NCBI GenBank assembly: GCA_015501595.1
Contig: JADNRX010001141.1
Coordinates: forward strand, 1-13,712
DNA: 13,712 bases
Direction of reading: 5' to 3'
DNA from: Hymenopellis radicata
Taxonomy: Eukaryota; Basidiomycota; Agaricomycetes; Agaricales; Physalacriaceae
Shown here: piece after piece, positions 1 to 7,951 of the stretch
How the letters are laid out: each line of letters starts with the position of its first letter
Numbering within the stretch: the first letter of the stretch is position 1
The notes under the pieces: model-generated
What the model was told of the DNA's origin: nothing
What the model saw: the letters and a program-made list of their open reading frames with translations, nothing else
Databases searched by the model: none
Position numbers and translations under genes: made by a program

Positions 1-1481
1 TTCTACTGTGAACAACCTGACTGTGGGTAACCTGCAAGCATTTGATGGTTCCAAGGATGCTGTTTGGGCAGAAATTTTGTCCAAGTATGACGACCCACCG
101 AACCATCCGCTCCTTCGAGTATGTACTTGCTTGGTCTCCAACTGATCTACCTTACTCACCCCTTCTTAGCGTCGTTTATTCCTAGTGTCGGACTGGTCGC
201 TTCTTCCACCCGTCGGTGGAATCACGATTTACGAAAACTTCGACCTTAGCCTGCACCCCATGCGCCTTCAAATCGACGCCAAAGTGGGACGTCGGATAAT
301 GGAGTATTTATGGCCAGCTCGACGAACAAGAAACATTAGTGATGATACCATAGCTGACTCCCTGGACGCTCAGCAGAGGAAAATGCTACCCCCTGCTCGT
401 ACTTCTCTAGATACACCCAGGGCACTTGGCCACTCAAAGCAGGCGTCTGAGCCAGAAATTGCAAAGCTAGCGCCTCCAACAGGACTACGACGATTAGGAA
501 CGTCACGGTCTTTCACGAATTTACGCGAGGCGGCATCATCACGTCCGCAGCCACTCCGGGCTCCCACTTTGTCTAGAACACGGTCTTCTACAGCACTTGG
601 CCGTGAGGCACAGGTGGCTGACAGCGAACGACGTGTGAAAAACAACAAGGCAGACGTTGTGGAGGAGCCCAAGCAACGCGGAGATGCGGCCGAAATGAGG
701 ACACGGTCTTCGCAAAAGACCTTTGTGCTTGTGCGGATATCCAGGTACGGGGCACTTCCCTATCTAAATGATCCCAAATTGATACATGTGTAGCCTTCAC
801 GTCTTGTTGAGTATGATGAAGGAGGAGTCGTTCGTATGCCACGAGGCTCGAATAACGACGCGAGATCTAGAGTACCGGAACCAGACATGGAGCGTGAGTG
901 CATGTCATGCTCCTACGTTTGGCCAAACTAAAGATCGTCTTCAGTTTGAAGAACTCGTCGATCAGTTCATACCGTCAGACACGTCTTGGAAAGGCTGGGT
1001 GAAAATGGCGTTCCAGCAACCTCTTGTCCCTGTCCTTCCCGTGGCGCGGGAGCTCTTGAAGAAGACAAAGTTGATAGCTAATTCAAGGACGCAAACAGGA
1101 GCAGACGCTCGCCCTGGCTTCCCGTCTCGTTCTCGCACGCATTTGCTAACGGGTACCGAGTCGGCGAGCGCACGGACAAGCATTAGTGACAGAACGCGGT
1201 CACCGTCACCGAGTCGAGGATGGCGCAGAACTTCGAAGAGACCACTTGAGCCCTCTGGCAAAATGATCTCGGATGCGCCATTCACATCGGAACCAGATGT
1301 CGAGCCTCCGAAACCTACTCGAAACAGAGTGCTGTCGCTGCTGAGAAGAAGCGACAAACCGTCAAGGTCTAACAGCGTGAGTGATGTGTGTCGCTTAGAT
1401 ATGGAATGACGCTCATTGCCACAGTCAGCAGCTGGAGCGTCGTCCGCAGCTTTGAGAAAGTCTGGAGATTCGGGGAGATAG
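1..1481 (+). CDS. FMP27: C-terminal part of FMP27/Hob (BLTP2, SABRE) bridge-like lipid-transfer protein, 5' end outside window
   Basis: Exons 2-118 (frame starts at base 2; gene enters from the left), 170-744, 794-893, 945-1376 and 1425-1481 join into 426 codons ending in TAG. Introns are 48-51 bp GT...AG. Seen: a conserved block PPVGGITIYENFDL followed by a segment ending KVGRRIMEYLWPARR, then about 145 Ser/Arg-rich disordered residues, then FVLVRIS, LEYRNQTWS and a helical segment through ELVDQFIPSDTSWKGW, then a basic Ser-rich tail (TRSPSPSRGWRR). These blocks match the extreme C terminus of the FMP27/hobbit/SABRE family. Family members are very long rod-shaped proteins thought to carry lipids at ER-plasma membrane contacts; the lipid-binding groove lies upstream of this window. 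The 51-bp intron 894-944 has no stop and keeps frame, so unspliced RNA would add 17 residues. It is called an intron because it has GTGAGT and CAG ends and it restores TWS-FEEL. The last exon is supported by the 1377 GTGAGT donor; otherwise a stop follows at 1407. Confidence 0.88.
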
Positions 1482-1657
1482 TCATCTAACGTATTTTATA
1501 TCTTAAATTCATCTATTCGCATACAACATGTACTCTAGCATACACACTACCATATTATTCATCATGGGAAGATGCGGTGATTGGGTGAATGACAGAATCC
1601 GTGACGGAACTCTAAAAATAACCGTGGGTTTGTTACCTCTTGTTCATACACATAACC

Positions 1658-1667
1658 TATATATAAG
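1658..1667 (+). promoter_or_regulatory. TATA box of the DUF2985 gene
   Basis: TATATATAAG lies 46 bp before the ATG at 1704. A start site about 30 bp downstream would give a very short 5' leader of 10-15 nt. The whole space between the FMP27 stop (1481) and this ATG is only 222 bp, so promoter and upstream 3' UTR share it. Confidence 0.6.
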
Positions 1668-1703
1668 AGCTCTTACGATCCAGCTACGAGAGCGACGACC
1701 ACA

Positions 1704-4016
1704 ATGCCGTCTGTGCGCATTCGTCGCTCCCACTATTCCTCACTTTCCGATGCCAGCAGTCCCGATGAGCCTCGAAGCCTCTCCCACATCTTCAGGCGTC
1801 CGACATCAGACCCAACCGCTGCTGCTGCTGCTGCAAGCCCTTCAACGTCGTCGCCGGAGCCCATTTCTCCCACATCCCCCACCTCTCCGGTGGTCGAATC
1901 GCCGCCAGCAATCCATGTGCAAGGTCCGTCGACGCTCAAGCGGGCGCGCGCCAGCAGCAGAGTGCAGGAACATTGCCTCTCGCTGAACAATCAGACCATG
2001 CGTCTGGCACCGGCCCCGGTCCTGCGCAGCCAGCACAGCGGCAGCTCATTTTCCAACTCCCGCAGGACGGCGTCGCCTACGCGTTTTAATCCGGTTGACG
2101 GCGTGCTCACTTTGGAAGGCCCGACGACGGACATCCAAGTCCATTCTCATGACGGAGAGCCTGGGCTCGTGGGCAGCGCTCTCAGCCTGCGCTCGGACGG
2201 TGCGGCCAGCTACCAGTCGTACCACCCGCTGGATGACCATCATCACGATGACATTGTTGAGCATCTCGACGTTATCGGTGCGCTTTTTCCGCGGTCACTA
2301 TCCGACTCCTCGCCCTGACACTTTTTCCACAGACCCACAGGTCGCGACCATCTCCAATCTCACCAACGCCGCCAACTCTATTGTCATGTAACGGTTTCCG
2401 ACTTGCCCTGCATTTCTTTCCCCTTACCGCTGTTTTTCATTTCAACAGACCGCCGTTATCGTGGTATTCTAGGAAGCCTGTCGTTGTTCTTGCGGATGCT
2501 CCTGACGATCCACAAGACAAGGAAAAGGGCGAGCGCGTATACGAGGACTCGCTCGATCGACATGTTAATGATGTTTTGAAACGACCATCCAAGATCAAAC
2601 GAACGCTCCGTGGCGTCTGGTCATTCTTGAAAACTCGTATGTCTTGGTATATTCACCTGTCCTTCATTATCTAATGCGCTACCGTTCTAGCCATGGGCGT
2701 AAGGCTTCGTTCCTCCGGGATCCACACAAAGTGCTAATTGTCTTTAGATCATCGTGGGTATCTACGGCTTTCTCGTCGGTAAGTCTCTCGCAAAACCCTC
2801 GCTCTCGCATGACTGACAGGTCATACAGTGTTCTGGGGTGCTGCCATCGTCTTCTTTCTTGCTAAAATCATCAATTTCCATAATGAAAACACGCAAGGTT
2901 TCTGGGTCGAAGTGAGCTCCCAAGTGGTTAATGGTGAGTTCACCCTGCATGCTACATTTCTGTTTCTTGACCTTGTTTTCAGGTCTGTTTACGGTTACTG
3001 GTCTCGGCCTTCTTCCATCCCGCGTTCTCGATACCTATCGTGAGCTCAGACTTCCTCCCAGGCGAATTCACTAACGCGCTTCTAGGCGTTTACAAGATAT
3101 GGCATTATAAACGCAAAACACGCAGACTTCGTGCTAAAGCCGGCCTCCCGCCTCTGTTTGACGAGGATGATTTGCCCGATCCGGCATATGATCCTAATTA
3201 TGTTCACGTATTATCGGAGGAGGAGCAGAAAGACCTTCATCGCCGTATGCGTTCTCCATAACGATGGGAACATCAACATTGACGCCAGCCCGACAGAACA
3301 AATGAAGTTTCAACACCATCAAACCTGGTATAGACCTCACGGAACAGCTACCCATCGGGTGAGTTCATTCGTTTACATTGGAGCCACAGCTCATCGATCG
3401 CATTTCCACAGGCGTATCCTATCAAGTACGGTGAATGAATGCTACACCTGTCCAGCTGACTGACGCCGTATAGTACGGCTCTCTGGATTTGCTTGTTCAA
3501 TGATGGCAACACCATATTCCAGGTCAGTTGCTGTACGCGCTATTCAGTCGTGGCTTACCACGGTTCCACCAGATAATGTTGTGTGGGACGATGTGGGGGC
3601 TTGACCGGTCAGCCCGATTGCATCATTACCATGTTGACTATTGAATGATGTGGCTTGACAGGTTCCAGCGGCCAGCTTGGTCTACAGGTACCCTGATTCC
3701 CGCGGCTTTCATATGCGGTATAGCGTCAGCAATCTACATTGCCCGGGGTAGTTCCAAAACGAAACGAATCAAGGAAGTGGAGAAACGACTACGCGACGCG
3801 TTGGCAGTGGAGCACCCGGAGGACGTGGCTTCTTTGAAGGGAGGAATCCGAGGTAACAGTTCAGAAGAAGCACTCTCGACAGCGGGTGAAACAGAGAAGA
3901 CTGTTCAAACGCCGGACGTTGTGGTCGATGAACATATGACGATCTCTGCCGCTGCTGCGGCGGCGGAAAAGAGAAAGATGTCCTCGGACTCGGAGAGGCG
4001 ACGACCTTCGTCATGA
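1704..4016 (+). CDS. DUF2985-type fungal integral membrane protein, 13 exons
   Basis: Exons: 1704-2277, 2333-2387, 2449-2636, 2691-2698, 2748-2778, 2829-2933, 2983-3039, 3086-3244, 3297-3358, 3412-3425, 3474-3522, 3573-3607, 3662-4016; 563 residues. All 12 introns are 46-61 bp GT...AG and every junction keeps frame. Residues 1-190 are disordered and Ser/Pro-rich, with a poly-Ala run from GCT repeats and a DDHHHDD patch. The conserved core follows: NSIVIPPLSWYSRKPVV, then VYEDSLDRHVNDVL and KRTLRGVWSFLKTPMG. Hydrophobic segments lie near residues 276-305, 322-338, 418-445 and 455-475. A conserved loop, LPPLFDEDDLPDPAYDPNY, sits between the second and third. The C-terminal tail is charged with another Ala run. 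The core matches fungal DUF2985 proteins, which are multi-pass membrane proteins of unknown function. The start has a good context (CACAATGC) just below a TATA box. Exon 4 is only 8 nt and exon 10 only 14 nt; both restore conserved residues. Localisation and substrate cannot be read from sequence. Confidence 0.9.
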
Positions 4017-4541
4017 AAATTTGACGTGCTGCTTGGCGACGTGTAACAACTACATTTCCATTCATTTTAGGTTATTTTGTACGGCTATTTACGAGTCTTG
4101 CGGACAGAGCTACTTGCTTGTTCAGTGCTTGATCTCATTACACTACTATAGTACACTCTGTACTTCTTTGTACTCTGTATAATCCGCACGTGCGTTTGAA
4201 TGATTTGATTTACAGTCTGTTCACAGTTAATAGTCGTATAGGACTTGGCTCAAACCACATGGCTAAGGACGTCGGCTTTCTGATGTGACGAATGGTAGAC
4301 GAACCCGCCTGAGTGCATGGTACCGCTTGCAAACCGCTTGAGCAAGTGCCGACCTGACATACACTTGCGGTAAGGGTCACTCAAGTCCTCAGCTGCCACA
4401 CGATCTATTTTGGGGATTGACAAGTACAAGAATAAGTGGTGTATTCAGAGTTTACAATCCTTGTCGACGCAATAGAGATATTACTCTGAGTCCCTGCCCT
4501 ATCACCTCACAGGAACTCATTGGGGGTCATACTCGCGAGGA

Positions 4542-4620
4542 ATGGCTTTTTTAAAGAAATTCGAAAATTTCAATTATTTGGTTCGGGTCACAAAGCGCGA
4601 CGACGGGTACTTCTCAAATA
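4542..4620 (+). other. possible orphan first exon
   Basis: An ATG opens 26 codons (MAFLKKFENFNYLVRVTKRD and a few more) and runs straight into a consensus GTAAGTAT donor at 4621. No plausible matching second exon was found: the next in-frame possibilities need a 27-nt intron or quickly reach stops. It could be a real short gene, a remnant or chance. The product is not recognised. Confidence 0.15.
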
Positions 4621-5121
4621 GTAAGTATATTCTCCATGAAGCATGTCGTGTCTTCCCATCAAGTTCGTGAGGAGGTAGCTAAGTGGTAAGTCTAATAGGT
4701 TTCAAACAATAGGAAGCAGTTCGGCCAGAAAAAGAAGTGGTGTCTATCACCGCTCGTACAACAGGTAGCTTTTCCCGGGAGGCAATAAGTGACAAGTAGG
4801 GCACGGGCTGTAGTGTTGCAAAGCGGGCCATAATGAAAGGTAAGACTCCCTGCCGACAGAGAGAATAAAACCAAAAGTCAGAGAGGAGAATGACGATTGC
4901 CACAAATCCATGTACAATCCTGTTTGTCAAGAATGCGGCAAGCCACCCAGTCCAAGCCGTGAAGGGAGCCAAACACTCCCTAGAGGGCGAACGCCAAGTT
5001 CCGATTAGGTGGTCTGAGGGAAATTGAGTTCAGCGAGCGCCGGCAACATCTACTGCGCCGCATGGCGGAGGTAGGGCGCGGCAAGCTCCTCAAGTTCAGG
5101 CCGCGAGTCAAAGTCAAAGTC

Positions 5122-5195
5122 CAAGTCAAGTCAATGTATGATTCCATACAGAGCCCGCACAAAATCCAGTACAAGCTCGGGGTCGACAAACTCCC
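5122..5195 (+). repeat. imperfect direct repeat, copy 1
   Basis: This 74-bp segment starts CAAGTCAAGTCAATGTATGA and ends GACAAACTCCC. It aligns without gaps to 5237-5310 at a fixed offset of 115 bp, with about a dozen mismatches in the middle. A GTCAAA/GTCAA microrepeat (about 5106-5134) leads into it. Confidence 0.8.
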
Positions 5196-5236
5196 CAGTT
5201 CCGTCGAGGGTGCGGCGAGCTCCAGCCACCAGGCCG

Positions 5237-5310
5237 CAAGTCAAGTCAATGTATGAATCTATACAGAACCAGCACGAGGTCCAGTGCAAGCTCGGGCACG
5301 ACAAACTCCC
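5237..5310 (+). repeat. imperfect direct repeat, copy 2
   Basis: This is the second copy of the 5122-5195 segment, offset 115 bp. The first 20 and last 11 bases are identical, and the middle has diverged. In forward translation both copies read similarly (VKSMYDSIQ and VKSMYESIQ), but in different frames because 115 is not a multiple of 3. Mismatches are not biased to third positions, so it is not clearly coding. A weaker third fragment (CCGCGAGTCCAAAG) begins at 5322. Confidence 0.8.
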
Positions 5311-5492
5311 AGAAATCCTAGCCGCGAGTCCAAAGAGGCACGAGATCCAGTCGTCGACCGCCGTATGCAACGCGTCCACCCGAGGCAGTTCAGGCCCTTG
5401 CCGATGGAGAGCTCTAAATTGAGGTGAGGTTTACTTCTTTTGGCTTCTATCTTGTGGCTGATGGACATCATACATGGTCTTATCCGCGGTTT

Positions 5493-5506
5493 CTCTCAAA
5501 AGAGAG
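5493..5506. repeat. small inverted repeat (hairpin)
   Basis: CTCTC-AAAA-GAGAG, a perfect 5-bp stem with a 4-nt loop, 16 bp before a second hairpin. No adjacent gene gives it a clear role. Confidence 0.4.
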
Positions 5507-5521
5507 CATTTATTCAGTGCA

Positions 5522-5540
5522 GGATTGAGACTCTCAATCC
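5522..5540. repeat. inverted repeat (hairpin)
   Basis: GGATTGAG-ACT-CTCAATCC is a perfect 8-bp stem with a 3-nt loop. It is too far from mapped genes to call a terminator or operator. Confidence 0.55.
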
Positions 5541-6157
5541 GACGTGATAAGCGATCTGGCCGCGTCAAAAATCCTTATACATCCCATTCCGTCTCTCACT
5601 GTCGCTCCAAAGTGTCCAAAGTCCTGCTGGTTGGGGTGCAGCCGATACTCCACTGCCGATAACAGTCGCGAAGTCTTCCTGTGGGGCCCGTATGACGAGC
5701 GCAAGGAAGGCTACCAAGGCGTGCTTTCGGTCCCGCCGAAAGGCGCAAAGAGTTCCCATATTGTAAGAGACATAGTCCTGCTTGTCGTTGAATAAAGGAA
5801 AGCTGAAAAGATCCCAGTGCACTGAGACAGATGGACAAGAGAGGATGTGCACGTGCCCGCGATCAACACGCGATCACGATCAATGACTTGGGATCGCAGT
5901 ACGCACATAGATCATGCTCGTTCCTCGCATTTTCTACGCTAGCAATATTCAAAATTGCAGATGCTCTAATGATTAAATGATACTACTATGTTGTACAATT
6001 CAGAATTCAACTACATGTCGTGGTAAAACAGGCCGCTCCTGTCATCAGTCGATAAACGGCCTCGGGTGGTCATACACTGATACAGAAATGAAACGTCGTA
6101 AACGATAAGTCGTGAGAAGTCAGATGAAGGTAATAGAGGAATCCCAATTGTAGGGTT

Positions 6158-6914
6158 TTAAGCACCGTAGAAGGTGATGTTGGGGCGAGCGCGGATCTCG
6201 AGCTTGTGGATCAAGATGCCAAAGAAAAGGATGACCATGAGACCCCCTACAAGACTGTTAGACATCGCAAGTCGAGACGAATGGAAGGCAGCACGTACAG
6301 AGAGCCCACGCGATACCCTGGATAGCAACAATTCGCGAGCACTGGTCGTGGAAGCGTGCCCAGTTTGGCGCGAACGAGTCGGCGGGATTCCCGCAGTTGA
6401 ACGAGCGGAAGGGAGAAACTTGGAACATAACACCAGCACCAGTTCCCCAGAATACGGCGAGAAGAAACGTGACGAATGCAATCACTACAAGAAGATTAGA
6501 GGGAGAACAAAACCGAGATATGGAGGTAACGTACTTCCGACACCCTCAACGAAGATGTGCCCGATCAGATACAGGAAGGTGAACACACAGCTGAACAGCA
6601 GGAGACCCAAGTCGTGCTTGTACTCCATGCCCGGGTAGTTGGCGTAGCTGTTGCCGCCATTGTGCAGCTGCTGGGAGACAAGACCGAGTTCAGACGCGGC
6701 TGTTGAGCAGCAGGTCAATATCCGGAGGGATTCCAAGTACTTAGTGTGAAACGTACCGAGAGCAAAGACCAAGAAGAATGCAACAGCGTAGAGCGCACGC
6801 CGGGGAGATCTCCAGAAGGTCCTGAACGTCAAAGGCTCTGGTCCTTGCTTTTCTACAGCGCATAGTGAGCTTGAGGTCTTGCATGGACGGCAGATCACGT
6901 TTACCTGGTGCCAT
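6158..6914 (-). CDS. MARVEL-like four-helix membrane protein
   Basis: Exons on the minus strand: 6914-6905, 6852-6757, 6699-6535, 6484-6299, 6246-6158; 181 residues ending YGA-TAA. Four GT...AG introns of 50-57 bp; all junctions keep frame. The first exon is only 10 nt (MAP plus one base). Hydrophobic segments lie at about residues 22-38 (RALYAVAFFLVFALG), 66-87 (LGLLLFSCVFTFLYLIGHIF), 91-113 (MIAFVTFLLAVFWGTGAGV) and 140-166 (IVAIQGIAWALWGLMVILFF). The loop between helices 3 and 4 has two cysteines (FNCGNP...FHDQCSR) that could form a disulfide, as is usual in fungal MARVEL proteins. The topology and the CSRIVAIQGIAWAL signature fit that family. Members sit in the plasma or vesicle membranes and are linked to membrane domains and trafficking; a specific role cannot be inferred. 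At the last intron the second of two AGs is used, because the first leads to a stop. Confidence 0.82.
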
Positions 6915-7951
6915 AGTGCGATTCGAGCTTGTGATGTCCTTGGAGAGGGAAAGGTATCCACAAAGCCGTAACGTCTTACAGAGCCGTCTTATATACAATG
7001 TCCTACACCCCAAAGGGCCCGAGTGCTCCCGTCAAGTTTCTATTTTCTGCCCCGTCCGCGTTAATAATGATTTGTCATTTGACTCATGATTTTTGGCTAC
7101 CTCAAAGAGTATGGCCTTTTACGCGATTGCCCGGAGTAACGATAGATATCGGCAAACGAAATAGCGTACGTAGACCCCGTGTAGGGCCATTCAAAGATCA
7201 GGAAGCTCCCAGTGGCCCCAAGCCCCAAGTAGAGCGTTTATAACGGAGTTTTAGCTGAAAAGTCGGATTGCTAGAGCTCGAGCCAAGACAAGTGTTGCCG
7301 ATATATTCAATGATGCAGAATGATGCGTCATTTTGGTGAGAGACAAAGCGGGCGATAGAATCGGACAAGCTGATAAAACGGGACTGAGATGGAGCGGCTA
7401 AGACCTCGGAACAAAGTAAGACGCGGGTACGATACGAAGGTCAACTGTCCAAGATGTGCCGCTCGAGACTCGGCGTCGCTTTTGAATCGGACGATCATGT
7501 TCAAGGTCAAGCCGGATGAAGCCGGTGAGTGATGACTCATTGCACACGATTGCCGTGTTGATCCCTTCAAGCTTGAAGGAATTTTCCGAAGTCGGTACAT
7601 ACACACCAGGTCGACCAGAATCAGATCTCAGACTTCACAACAACATTCAGTCAAGCCATGAATTCCATGCAAGTACTACAGATACAAAAATCAACTCAGG
7701 GATTGTTGAAATCCAAACCACCCATTCACCCAGAGGACTACGCCATCCAAGCGAGTGCTCCCCACCCTCGGAGAACACAAAGCAGGCCATCTCTGCAACC
7801 CCTATAGATAATGCAAAGCCAAGTGCTAAGCATACTATAACAACGCCACAACTATCCAATGGTCACAATAATAAGTCACTCGGATCATTTTCCTCGTCCT
7901 TTTAAGTTAACCAGTCATAGAGCGCTGTTGAAGCGGAAAGAGAGTGGGGAA
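6915..7951. other. 1.0-kb intergenic region between the MARVEL-like and methionine synthase genes
   Basis: It contains the promoter of the MARVEL-like gene (right to left) and the 3' flank of methionine synthase. A 129-codon plus-strand frame at 7516-7905 is Ser/Thr/Asn-rich and lacks known motifs, introns or a promoter; I treat it as chance. I see no RNA gene or repeat here. Confidence 0.5.
6988..6996 (-). promoter_or_regulatory. TATA box of the MARVEL-like gene
   Basis: On the minus strand GTATATAAG lies 74 bp before the ATG at 6914. That predicts a 5' leader of about 45 nt. Confidence 0.55.

Larger units (their letters stand above)
4017..6157. other. 2.1-kb intergenic region without a firm gene
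   Basis: No reading frame here has a recognisable domain, and I could not chain exons into a convincing gene on either strand. It holds the 3' flanks of the DUF2985 and MARVEL-like genes, an imperfect duplication at 5122-5195 and 5237-5310, hairpins at 5493-5506 and 5522-5540, two GCACGTGC palindromes (4186-4193, 5849-5856) and three CGATCA words at 5860-5882. A possible first exon at 4542-4620 ends in a good GTAAGT donor, but I could not extend it. Open frames of 60-100 codons overlap on both strands around 4680-4970 and 5560-5850; none looks like a known protein. It may contain degraded repeat or gene remnants. Confidence 0.5.

Noticed and set aside
4556..4571. GAAATT-CGAA-AATTTC inverted repeat
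   Set aside because: It is short and AT-rich, inside the possible exon at 4542-4620. It is likely chance.
4679..4972. 97-codon minus-strand frame with hydrophobic stretches
   Set aside because: It starts MAPFTAWTGWLAAFL and looks partly membrane-like, but nothing is recognised, several frames overlap, and no flanking exons fit.
5565..5852. Overlapping open frames on both strands
   Set aside because: Three or more frames are open over the same bases, which reflects base composition more than coding. No homology is recognised.
7516..7905. 129-codon plus-strand open frame
   Set aside because: Composition is low-complexity and polar, with no domain, promoter or splice structure, and it sits in the 3' flank of methionine synthase. 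Probably chance.
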